From Begonia masoniana (lineage: Eukaryota; Streptophyta; Magnoliopsida; Cucurbitales; Begoniaceae), in the NCBI GenBank assembly GCA_022432975.1, contig CM039502.1, positions 19,989,228 through 20,053,227 on the forward strand: DNA of 64,000 nt, given 5' to 3'. Position numbers and translations under genes: made by a program. The notes beneath the pieces are model-generated. The model had not been told where the DNA came from. It saw only the letters and a program-made list of their open reading frames with translations, and did no database searches. Positions 23,541 to 34,356 of the stretch are shown here, piece after piece. The stretch's first letter is position 1, and each line of letters starts with the position of its first letter.

Positions 23541-24836
23541 GATGGAGATAAAATGCTAACAAAGAAAAGTGGTGTGAGTGTGTGATATGGCCGAGCATGG
23601 AAGTAAGCAATGAAAATGAGATGAAGAGAAGGTTGTAATACCCTTGGCGTACCCGAGGAGCTATCCTACATTGAGCTCTTGGGTGCACGTTTTTTCGGAG
23701 AAAAAAGACCACCGTAGGCCTAGGTTTTCTTCCTCGAAGCCCTTGACTCTCAAGAAAGCAAGGTGAGGGAAAAGTAAGAGTTAGCCTAGCAACCTTAAGC
23801 TAGGTTAACAATGGAGGGCTACTCCACTCGATTCAAGAATCGAGGAACACCTGAAGGGCTTCTAACACTCAGTTAGGAAAAGAGCAATTTTATAAAAATG
23901 GGCAAAAGTGTTTTACAATCACCAATGCTATGCTTAAATAGGCAATCCCAAGGTGGATGATTAGTGTTTGGCAAAGTGCAAGAGTGAATTAGAACCCTTG
24001 GATTAGGATGGAATCGGTGGCCAAGATGGTGCCTTTGCGCGAGCCAATCGGATGGTGGAGATGCTGCCCCGCGCATGCTGATCAACGGATCAGGTGCTGT
24101 GCGCAATTTGATGGTCTAGGTTGCTCCCAGGTGGGCGCAATCAACGGCGCTGAAGAGCGATCCGAGGGCACACCATCTGACGGGCCAGAAGAGCTTCAGC
24201 GCGCTCTAACCAGAGGCCCATATTGCAATTCTTGTGCGCACCAAATCAGCAATTAGAAGCAGCTGCCCGCCCCTCACGCTGCTGCCCTGCGTGCTCCAGA
24301 TGGGCGGTGATGATGAAGGCCGAGCCACTTCTTGATCAAAGGCTGAAAATTTGCCAAGTCTTTGATCCATGTTGCCACTAACACTTGTAGCTGCAAAATC
24401 CATACATTAAGAGTGGGCTCTTCTTTAGGCCAAGGCTTCCTTTAAGTCCAATTTCTTGAGGGTTCTCTCCTTTGAAGGTCAAGTCTTCAACACATCATCC
24501 ACCAACATACATTTAACCCTAACCACACAATCTAATGCATGATGCAACTATAATTAATCCATACAAAGAGGTTAAAGTATGCCAAATAAGTTAAAAAAAA
24601 AAAGTTACAAATTTAAAGGGCCAGGAAGACAAATTCCCATTGGGCCAATTGAAGTGTCCTCTTGAATGCTCTAGTTGAGGCTATGTAGGGGCTTATCCAT
24701 ATCTTATAAAGTCGGCACCGATGTGAAATCCACAATTGGGTCAATACCTGCAAAAAGAACAAGGTCATCAGAAAATTGGTTAAGTAAATTATGGGCCCGA
24801 GTTATAGATCTTGTGATGGGCCTCCGTGGCATGTCA
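23541..24836 (-). repeat. Element C left LTR (partial)
   Basis: Minus-strand LTR interrupted by A; about 150 bp lie left of the window. It ends on the plus strand in GGCATGTCA, i.e. TGACATGCC as the LTR start on the minus strand. A GC-rich block lies at about 24030-24320 and CTTAAATAG-like TATA on the minus strand near 23940. The final 170 bp or so differ from the other two C LTRs, so this copy is a separate subfamily or a recombinant. Confidence 0.8.
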
Positions 24837-25333
24837 ACCCCTAACACATGCAGCTTCTACATGCTCTATTGTTCTTGTTTTATTTTTGTTTCATTAATCT
24901 TTCACTTAGCCGTGTGGATCAAGTAGGCACCCATCCTTTAATCGTCTAGGACGGCCACACCTTGACCCAGCAGAGCAAGTTTGGAGGCAAACATCCGAGC
25001 CATGCTCACAGGATGGCCATACAACGATCTCCTCCCATATCGATCATAAAACCCTCTAGTACTCTCTCTAGCACGTCAACGTCGAGGCGTTCATACTCAT
25101 GATACATTACGTATTTTTAGTAGTGCATCTCTCGTAGAAGCCCTCTCGTGGTGCTACACCCAAGCACTAATTCCCGACGATGCAACTCTACTCGAGACCA
25201 AGTTGCAGCTCTTCTTATCGTTTTACGTTTCATACTCACAACTAATACACATGCTAAAAATGAAACAATGGTGTAGGCCAATACAAATGCTCATCCACAA
25301 AACAAAACAACAATGAAAAATCAAACCCTACCG

Positions 25334-25461
25334 TTCAATGGTGTAGGCCCGAAGGCAAAACACAGACACTCCACTACTTACCTGGATCTCCGCACGGTTC
25401 AATGGTGTAGGCCCGAAGGCAAAACACAGACACTCCACTACTTACCTGGATCTTCGCACGT
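25334..25461. repeat. 64-bp tandem duplication
   Basis: Two adjacent units starting TTCAATGGTGTAGGCCCGAA and ending GGATCTCCGCACGG or GGATCTTCGCACG. They are almost identical. Confidence 0.95.
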
Positions 25462-26058
25462 ATTTGCTCACTTCAGAAAATAACTTAGTAATCATACAAC
25501 TAAACCTAAAGAACATCTACTCTATTTCTAGCAACAACTAACTTAACTATAAAACATTCAAACTCAAAATCCCGAAATTCCCCTTTTTCCATTGCCCAAT
25601 CTTCAATCGGCCATAACTTACTCGTTTTTCATCGCATTTGTACGATCCAATACATTATGTAAACCTCTACATGTCTACTATCTAATGGTTCAATTCATTT
25701 TATAAAACCAATAGGCATGACTGATCGGATTTGCCACCAAACAGAACCGGTTATCTTTCTCTCCAAAACAAATTTTCAAAACTGAGGAGAAGATTATGAC
25801 AAAACCGAAAGGAAAATGATAGAAATAAAATGCTCACCTTGGCCAATTTTTAACCACTTTGTATACCATATTTTCTCTAACATTTTAAGCTAATGATTGA
25901 CAATAAAATGGCAGCAAGTAGAATGATAAGATTAGCACAAATTAGCACAAGATATAGCGTTGAAAATTGTGCCAAAAAGTAAACGAACCGCTATCCCAGT
26001 TTTGTGCCGATTTTTTACTATTGTCATGGCAACTAAAACGCATCGTGGGAAGCCTTTT

Positions 26059-26071
26059 GGCTCTAATACCA
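26059..26071 (-). other. Primer-binding site of first C unit
   Basis: The plus strand reads GGCTCTAATACCA, i.e. TGGTATTAGAGCC on the minus strand: initiator tRNA-Met complement with one mismatch, two bases from the LTR. Confidence 0.85.
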
Positions 26072-26073
26072 CT

Positions 26074-29000
26074 TGACACAAAATCCCTTAGAGAAGGTGT
26101 AACACCCGATGAGTTTGACCAGGTGACTTTCTTAACTGTTTTAACGGCCGTGTTTATTTTAATCTTTTCATTTTGGAATTTTATGCCAAGGCTTAATAAA
26201 TGTGCATGTGTCATAAATTAGGTTGGGTGGCAGGATCTGTAATTAAGAATGGTTGGATTAAGTATAAATAGGAAATGGAAACTTTTAAACCTCATTGTAG
26301 CCGACATTCCCTTCTGCATCCTCTCATTTCCCCGAGCTGTCTCCCTCTCCGCCAGTGACTCTCTCATCGGCGACGGAATTCTCCTTCCCCACTTCGACAA
26401 TCGACGCCCTAGGTAAGACTCAGACAATGTGGATTGCTGGTTATCTATTTGAGTACTGTTTTTCAGTTGGACTTGAGATTTCAGAAATGGCCGAATAATA
26501 GGAACATTTATAATCGGTGTTTGGTAATAACATTTCCAAATCGATTCTGGACATTTAATATAACCGACCCTGATTAATCGTTAGTTGAACCTAGCTATTT
26601 TGGTTTTGGATTTCTGACTGCACACAGAGAACTAGACTAAGGGATTCGGGAATGACTTTAGTTATTAGATTCTAGGATGATTTGTGATTAGGACTATTAG
26701 GATTTTTATTTTAACTACTGCAATGTAAATGTTTTAGGTGAAGAAGTCTGAAGAAAAGGAGCTCAAGTTGCTAAGGAAACCAGGTAAGTGAATGTGTAGG
26801 ATTCCCGGCCATTAGGGCCCTACATCACAAGGATGCTAGGTAGAAACTGATACGATGATTAGAAGTTATTTAAGCTACTGTCTGTTAATTATGTTGATGT
26901 TTGACTTAATGGTATGATTTCTCGTCGGATGAATGCACTATTCTGTAGCTTGATGAGTTAATAGTTCTCATGTTCATGCATCATGAATGTTTTATGCATT
27001 TGAAAATGTTTTAAGAGCATGTTTTTCTCATGAACAAGATAGGAATATAAAACTTATGCAACGTGAATTAAGCGAGGGTTGGGGGCAGTTTGGCGTATGT
27101 CACTGCCCAAAAGGAAGAACCATGATTACGACCCCTAAGGGACTATGTACACTCTCACTGTCAACCCCCTTTACTGGCACAAATCCTCTCTTAATCCACA
27201 CAACATGAACAAAAAATATGATTGATGAACATGAATGATGAATATGAATGATGAGCATGAATGATGATTATGAACGATGAATATGAACGATGAACAAGAA
27301 TAAAGACCTTGAGTATGAATATGAACAAGAAAAGATTCATGAGCATTTGTTTCTTAAAATGAGCATTCACGCATACTTGTTAGTATTGCATTCCTTACTA
27401 AGCATTAGGCTTATAGTTTAAACCTTGATGTAGGTGAAGATTTAGCAGGTGAGGATTCCAAATGCAGTGATGATGTCTAAGGCTGGTTGCATGATGTTGC
27501 TCAAGGTGGAAGTCTATGGCTGGCAGGCGAATATGACCCTTAGTTATGCTCATATTGTGTCAGTAAGATTTATGATGAACTGATGTTTAAGAAGAATGAG
27601 ATTTTCTTTAGAATATTGGATTCTGTGATTGTCTAGTTTGGTTACCAAAACTTGGGGATGATTATAAGGATATAGAATGATCTGTTTTAATTAAGTCTTC
27701 CGCTATATGTATACTAGATGAGTCTATGTTTCATGTCTGCCTATGTTTATGTCTACGAGTATGAGATCTGTGAAGGGCAGATTATCTTTCCGTCGATATG
27801 AGTTGTTGAAGTTTTCTGTAATTTATTGCTGTGTCATAGAAGTTGGATGAATACATCATCCGGCTGACGTCACCGGTGTGAGCTCAATGATAGAAGCTGG
27901 ATGGGTGAATCATCCGCCTGACGTCACCGGTGGATGGCGAACGTTTGTTGTTCACCGGATGATGTCTCTTATCGGTTGAGGTAAGTGAGTCACGTGTATT
28001 GCACATGCTTACCGGTTGATGTCATCGGTGGATAGGGACAATTGTTGCCCACTGGATGATGCCTCTTACTTGCGATGTTAAGTAGTCACGTGAGATGCAC
28101 ATGTCGATCGAATGAAATAAATGTAGTTTTATCGTCTAGTGACCGGGCGATGTTGTGTATTTCAAATACCGGGTGATGTACAATGGATTACGTGCACTGC
28201 ATGTGCCCATCAGTAGATGACCTCTACCGGGCGATGTCCATTGAGACACGCGAAGTGCACGTGATGGATCGGATGATGTGTACTCTATCAACCGATGCAT
28301 GCAGACCCATGCAACCCGAACAGGATGACGTCGAGTGATCTGAGGGCATTTCTTCTCTGCCCGATTATGTTATGGATTAAATGCCCGAGTCTAGTCGCTC
28401 TACTCTGTGATGACTTATGCCAATGATCTTATGGGAGTCGGGCCTTTGAAGAGTAGAATTCTGTCAGATATGCAGACGGTTAAAGTTCAAAAAAAAAACA
28501 AACAAAGGGGTACAGAGAGTAATATAGAGTAAGTATTCTATGAGAGTTATGAAATGGGTCTCGGCCTTTAACGGGGTCGTTACAGAAGGGTCCGTGGAAC
28601 CCACAAAATACTCAAGATGTGATCGGGTGAGATGTGCGCAAAAATCCAGGAAAATAAAGAGCAATAATGGAACTGAAAATGCAACTAAATAAAGGAAGTG
28701 AAGAGGGAGAGATATGGCCGAATATTATGAGCATGTAAATGAAGAAAATGCACAAGAAAATAGATCAAGAAGAAGGTGCAATGGAGTGTGTGAAATCGTG
28801 AAGAAGGTGAAGATGGATATGAAGAAATAAACAAGGAAATAAAAGTGAGGTGTGTGGAGTGAATATGGCCGAAATTAAAGAGTAAATAAGTGTGTTGATT
28901 GTGATAAAAATGCAATGAATAAAAATACCTTTGGCAGATCCAAGAGCTATCTTACGTTTTACGCTCTTGGATAAACGATTTTTCCAGAGGAAAAGTGACC

Positions 29001-30044
29001 ACCTAAAGCCTAGGTTTTCATCCTCTACTAATAATCCCAATGGAGAAGGTGAGGGATAAACTAAGAGTTAACCTAGTAACCCGAAGGCTAGGCTAACAAT
29101 GAGGGGCTACTCCACTTGATTAATAGAACATGGGAAAAACCAAGCACACAAGCTTAGAGAAATAGGTATTTTATTGATTTTGGCCAAAGTTGTGTACAAA
29201 CAACAATGCCATGCTTAAATAGACAACCTAGGTGGATTAGGGTTTGGTAATGATGGATTTGGACCATTGGATTTCAAGAAAATTGATCAAAGGCCGAGAT
29301 GATGCAATATGTGTGTGCGCGTGCGCCAATCAGCGAGTAGCGTGCACCAGTCAGCAGCAGCAGCGTGCGCCAGTCAGCAGCAGCAGCGCGCGCCCATCAG
29401 CAATCCGCGCACGCACCTCGCTGGCCAACTCGGGCGCACCAACTCAGCGCCAGTGTAGCACTCTAGCGCGCCTCAGGGCACGCCTGCCTGCACCCTTCCG
29501 CCTGCCCGTGCGCCTCCAATTGCTTGCCCACGCACCTCCAGCTGTGCGGTGGAGATTTGGGCTGAGCAAAAACTTGATCAAAGGCTGAAAATTGCCCAAG
29601 TCTTTAATCCATGTTGTCACCCACATTTGTACCTGCAAAACCATACCTTTAATTATGGGCTCTTCTTTGAACCAAGTCTTCCTTTGGGCTCAATTTGTGA
29701 AGGCCTTTTTCTCCTTGGAATAAATTTTGTTGAATTTCTTCAACCCATAATCCACCAACATACATCTAATCCTAACCACACAATCTAATGCATGATATGC
29801 AAATATATAACCCATACAATAAAGGCTAGAGTATGCCAAATGAGGGTTTAAAAATAAAAATTACAAATTGATGGGCCGGGAAGACAAATTCCCATGTGCC
29901 AAATGGTGACTTCCTCCAAATGCTTCTATTTGCATTCCTTCCAAAAATTATACCTACAAAAGAAAAACACGTGATAAGTAGAGAGATGATATAAAGTTTG
30001 GGACTTTGCCAATTTTCTCTTTAAGTGCAACTCAAGGCATGTCA
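26074..30044 (-). repeat. Element C middle LTR, shared by two internal regions, split by D
   Basis: LTR sequence at 26074-26097 and 28590-30044, with D and its GAAGG duplication between. The plus strand reads TGACAC...CATGTCA. Minus-strand CTTAAATAG (29214-29222) is a TATA-like element, with a GC-rich block on its upstream side (about 29310-29560). It is about 1.48 kb without D. It serves as 5' LTR of the left internal region and 3' LTR of the right one. Confidence 0.85.
26098..28584 (+). mobile_element. D: solo LTR in the C middle LTR
   Basis: It runs from TGTAACACCCGATG to GGGGTCGTTACA, flanked by GAAGG at 26093-26097 and 28585-28589. TATAAATA at 26263-26270; donor CCTAG|GTAAGA at 26413; acceptor TTTTAG at 26737; 46-nt putative exon; donor CCAG|GTAAGT at 26784; TACTAAGC near 27400; acceptor GATGTAG at 27433; CCGGCTGACGTCACCGG-like motifs at about 27855-28060. 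It is left by recombination between two LTRs of a full element. No coding gene is seen. Confidence 0.95.
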
Positions 30045-30110
30045 TCCTCTCAGGGTGATTTACGGATTTGACCTCAAATCCGTTGGTTGGCTTCTTCTCA
30101 AGGATGTCTC

Positions 30111-30989
30111 CTACGATTTCTTGTCCATTTTTGAAGGCTTGAATTTGAATGCAATGAAGGTATATTCTTTCGTTTGAAGGAATCTCACCAAATGATGCTC
30201 TAGTTGGAAAAGGGGTTGGATGGTCTTACTAAAATTTTCTTTGGTAAGGGTGGTAAAATTGGTTCCGATGGCTACTTTGGAGGGCGATTGCTCGGTGATG
30301 GAATGAACTTTTCCAAAGTAGTTGAATCCAACACGTAGTGAAGTGGAAATGCGAAAGTCCTCCGACCAAAGAAATAATCCAATTACTCTTAAGACCTCAA
30401 AAGAAAATTTTCTTACCAATTGAACCTTGACTCTAGGTCTATGGTAGAATTTGTGGTAGTCACAAGGTGGGAAATGGGGTTTTGGTAGTGCACCGAATTG
30501 AATGATAGAGCGTTTGTTGGCTACAAAGGGAATAAAATTCCTACTGGTGTATGTAGCTCTAAGAATGGATGTAGGAAGGTAATAGTTAGGCTCAAGACCA
30601 TAAACTAACATCTTCCTAATTGATGGGCATGGTAGGGAAATTTTCTCAATTTTTGGAAAGGAAAGAGATGGAGTAATGATCATGCTACCTAATCCAAAAA
30701 TACTTTCGTCACTTAATGTCATTTCCTTATGAGACCATGTAAATACGCTCTCCAATTGGCAAGGTAACTCTTCATCAAATAAGGGATTTAGGTGCCCTTT
30801 CACATAGGAAGGAATTTTCTCAAAATTTGGAAAGGAAAGGAATGGATCTATAACCATATTACCTATGCCAAAAATGCTTTCTTCACTTATTTTCCTTTCC
30901 TCAAGAGGCCAAATTGAAACATTTTCCAAGGGATATTACACATCTTTATCGTACAAGGGATTGTCATTCTAATTGATATAAGAGGGCCT
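30111..30989 (-). pseudogene. Unknown ORF of element C with a 58-residue internal repeat
   Basis: I do not recognise this protein. It is the last coding stretch before the 3' LTR, 67 bp from it, where RT and integrase would be expected. The frame is continuous for 293 codons, but its first 20 or so codons contain two stops (TAG, TAA). From the TTG at 30929 it is open for 272 codons to a TAG. Two tandem repeats of 58 residues are visible. Each contains SEESIFGIGNM or SDESIFGLGSM, then SFPNFEKI or SFPKIEKI, and begins PSY. The C-terminal half is basic, with PHFPPCDYHKFYHRPRVKVQ, and ends KMDKKS. There is no clear signal peptide or membrane segment. It could be a captured gene or an element-specific accessory protein. 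Confidence 0.6.
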
Positions 30990-31045
30990 TGCTCCTTTGA
31001 CGATAACAACCCGAGCTTAGATATTAAAAGATTTTCCTTAATTTG

Positions 31046-32799
31046 TCATTCCTTAGGAGTGGCCTCATCACTAGCCACTTGCTCGGGGGTCATTGGAAGC
31101 AACTTGATTTTCCTTTCTCCATAGTCAAATGCGTAATAGTTGAGGAATCTGTCATAATGAACTTTAAGGTCATAGTGTCATGGTCGTCCTAATAGGATAT
31201 GGCTGGCACTCATCGGAACAACGTCACAAGTAACCGAGTCCTTGTATTTTCCTATGGTGAAATCAACGGTTACTTGTTTGGTTATCACGTGCTCATTTTT
31301 GTCGTCAAACCATTGAAGTTTGTAAGGTCTAGGGTGGATATTGGTTTCTAATCCTAATTTGTGGACCATGTCTTGGGAGGCCGCATTTATGCAACGTCCT
31401 CTATCAATAATCATCGAGCAAACCTTGTCTTTGACCGCACAATGACTATAGAAAAGATTCTCTCGTTGACAGTCCTTGTCCGCATTTGTCGATATTAATG
31501 CTCGCCTTATGACCATTAGTAGGGGTCCATCTTGAGGCTTGCATTCATCGGCTTCATCATCACTTTCTTCGATTACTACTTCCTCTTGTATCTTGTTATA
31601 CTGGCCTTCGTCCTCTTCACTCTCCCATTCACCCGTGGATTCCTTGATGACCATCACACAATGGTTAGTGCATTCGTTAGCATAATGTCCTTTTCCCAAA
31701 CATTTGAAGCATTGGACATTACGTGCTCTTGGTCCTTTAAGTTGGTTTTCTTGATTTTTGTTCGAGGGTGAGGGATTATGAGTGGTGTTGGGTCCTTTTG
31801 GAGGCCAATTACGGTTAAAGGGCCTCTTGTCTTCTTGTCTTGGGGCAGATTTGTCGAAATTGAAATTACAGGGTAGAAATTTGTTAGGCAAGTCGGTCTT
31901 GAGCTTTCTCTTAAGTTGCCTCTCCACCGTGAGGGCCAATTGTATGACCAAATCCATGGTCTCCAATTGTTATATTTCGATGGCATCTCCAATGTCTCGA
32001 TTTAAGCCTCTTATAAATCTAGCAATGAGTTGTTCCACTGGTTCATCAATTGCGCATCGCATATTAAGGGTTTCAAATTCAGTAAGGTATTCATCTACCG
32101 ATAGGCTATTTTGTTTTAGATTATGGAGTTGATGAAAGAGTTCGTGTTTGTAGTGACGGGAACGAACCTATGGTGCATTAAGTCTTTCATGGAAGTCCAA
32201 GTAGTAACGGGGTATCCTAAAGTTCTCATCCGTTGGGCTTTGAGGTTGGACCACCACAAGGCAGCGTGGCCCGTAAGTTCAAGGGAGGCGAGTTGTATCT
32301 TCACTCTCTTGACCTTGTCAACCCAATCTAAGTATGTGTGCTCGTCGCACGTTCCACTGAAAGGGGGAATGATTATCTTAATATTACGGAGGTCGTCGTT
32401 GTCCCTACGACGATTTGGCCGGTACTCTTAATCGTCTTCGGTCCAATCCTCATCCTCCGAATAACAAGATCTCCTTCTTTGGGGTTCAGCCCATTTTTCC
32501 TCTATGGGTGGTTGAGGGGTAGGATTATGACGTCTAGGACGTTCGGGAATGATCCTAGAGGAGGTTTCTTATGAAGGGACTTGTTCATGAGATTCTTTTC
32601 GGGGAGGATTGTTCAATAATGATTGGACTTGTTGGGCAAGATTGTTAACTACGCTCGCTAAGGCATCGATTTGTCCTTGCATGCCTCCTGAGGTGCTAGT
32701 TTCACCTTCGTGACTTGTAGGTTCGGGAGGGGGAGTGCCCCTCGCACGATTTGGCTCTTTGTGTGGTGTGTCGCGTGCAAACCCGATTCTATTAGTCAT
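31046..32799 (-). pseudogene. gag-pro: Element C gag-protease (degenerate)
   Basis: The minus-strand ATG at 32799 opens MTNRIGFARDTPHKEP, followed by a low-complexity N-terminus with MQGQIDALASVVNNLAQQVQ. Stops occur near 32570 and 32430, with a frameshift near 32120 and a stop at 31967. The capsid core LELTGHAALWWSNL is at about 32240-32290. The CCHC knuckle CFKCLGKGHYANEC is at about 31675-31715, followed by an acidic stretch. The protease has MIIDRGRCINAAS, with Arg in place of the Ser/Thr of the D-S/T-G active site. HPRPYKLQW and HILLGRP follow; the next Trp is a TGA, and the reading continues to a TGA at 31046. The CTN-type protease differs from the DTGATHSF type of A, B, F, G and H, so C belongs to another Ty3/gypsy lineage. 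Confidence 0.85.
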
Positions 32800-34341
32800 A
32801 CTAAATATTTTAATTCAAATTCAAGTTCTTGTCTAAGTTGTTCATCCAAATAGGTGAGATGATTATCTTGTTATTGTCTTAGAAAAATTTGAAGTACTAA
32901 GGTATGTTTCCTAGCTAAGACAATAATAAAATAAGAATCATGCTCACACTTAATATTTTAAAAATTTTGAACTTAATAAACAACTTAGGTGATTCAACAC
33001 TTAGCAAAACTAATTTTAGAAATAACATTTCCAATCAAATATTAACTAAGTTACCAACTTTAAGCAAGAATTACTCAAGATAATATTAATTCCAACTAAA
33101 TAACTTCAAAAACAGCAAGTATTAGAATTAGATCACAAATTTTGTCAAAGGAAAAATGCTGAAATTTTATGTTAAATAGAGCAGAGTTTTCTAGCTAGTT
33201 ATAGGTTCAATGTGATCTATTTTAACATGCTAATGATAAATTCTTGTAATCTCAAATTTGTGCACTAAAATAACAGCAAGTAATACGAGTATAACACAAA
33301 TTAGATCAAGAATTTCATGCTGAAATTTTCAGATTAGCAAGCAGAATTTTCATGCTAGCATAACGTTTAATCATGGCCGATTTCAATATGCTATTGACAT
33401 GCTCTTTTAAATTAATCTTATGCATTCATTCAATAACATATAAGAAATGATTTAAGTTAAACAATGCACAAATATTCAGCAACTTAACATGCAAAATCCG
33501 AGACAAGAAGGCTAGAAAAACTGAGATGACAAACAATAAGCATAAACCTAGTTGATTGAACTTTCTTGGCCAAAATTCTTATGTAATATTAAGAGCAGAT
33601 CATAGATATGATAATGGCATAAATTTTAGATGCTAAACATGCTTCACAAATATCAAAATAAGGCAAAAGAAACCGGAGTAATAGTCACGCAAAAGCCGAA
33701 GCAAGAAAGCCATAAAACCGAGAAGAAAAATAACATGTATAAACCGATTTTAAGCACCAATAATAGGGCCGAAAATTTGCACCAAAAATATTCAGATTTA
33801 ACCTTTAGTTAGTTGACAATACTTAGATGCAAATCATGACTCAAATATGGATCACAAGGTGCTGAGAAAAATTAGAGTAGGAACATGCAAAACCGAGGAG
33901 AAAACACAAACATAACCTATTACGATAATGTTAGATCTAGGTCGATTTTAAGCATCCTTTAATCTGAATTTGAGACAAGTTAATAGCATAGATTTTAGAT
34001 GAAATATCATGACTCAAACATAGCAAAGTAGCATAGAAAAACCGAGGCAAAAATCTAACAAAAATCGAGGAGAAGATTATGCCAAAACCGAAAGGAAAAT
34101 GATAGAAATGAAGTGCTCACCTTTGCCGATTTTTAACCACTTTGCATACCATATTTTCTCTAACATTTTAAGCTAATGATTGACAATAAAATGGCAGCAA
34201 GTAGAATGATAAGATTAGCACAAATTAGCACAAGATATAGAGATGAAAATTGTGCTAAAAAGTAAACGAGCCGCTATCCCGGTTTTGTGCCGATTTTTGA
34301 CTATTGTCATGGCAACTAAAACGCATCGTGGGAAGCCTTTT
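32800..34341 (-). other. Element C untranslated leader
   Basis: About 1.5 kb between PBS and gag start on the minus strand. AT-rich, without a credible ORF. Imperfect repeats are visible, such as ATAGATTTTAGATG-like and AAAACCGAGGAGAA-like words recurring every 100-200 bp. The part next to the PBS is shared with the first C unit. Confidence 0.7.
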
Positions 34342-34354
34342 GGCTCTGATACCA
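34342..34354 (-). other. Primer-binding site of second C unit
   Basis: The plus strand reads GGCTCTGATACCA, a perfect TGGTATCAGAGCC on the minus strand, two bases from the right LTR. This fixes the element's orientation. Confidence 0.93.
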
Positions 34355-34356
34355 CT

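Larger units (their letters stand above)
24837..26073 (-). mobile_element. Element C first internal region (no coding capacity)
   Basis: Lies between two C LTRs. Only the 350 bp or so next to the PBS match the second C internal region (around 34060-34356); the rest is unrelated to it. I find no gag, protease, RT or integrase motif on either strand. It resembles the internal region of a large non-coding (LARD-like) derivative. It contains a 64-bp tandem duplication at 25334-25461. Confidence 0.65.

Noticed and set aside
24008..24403. Possible host gene around 24.0-24.4 kb
   Set aside because: The region aligns with the GC-rich block of the other two C LTRs, and ORFs on both strands overlap.
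29244..29644. Overlapping ORFs on both strands in the GC-rich block of a C LTR (also 34998-35344)
   Set aside because: Low-complexity GCGC-rich sequence; all frames are open by composition, with no recognisable domain.
31532..32574. Plus-strand ORFs of 78-116 residues opposite C gag-protease
   Set aside because: Shadows of the minus-strand gag-protease, which has the zinc knuckle and protease motifs.
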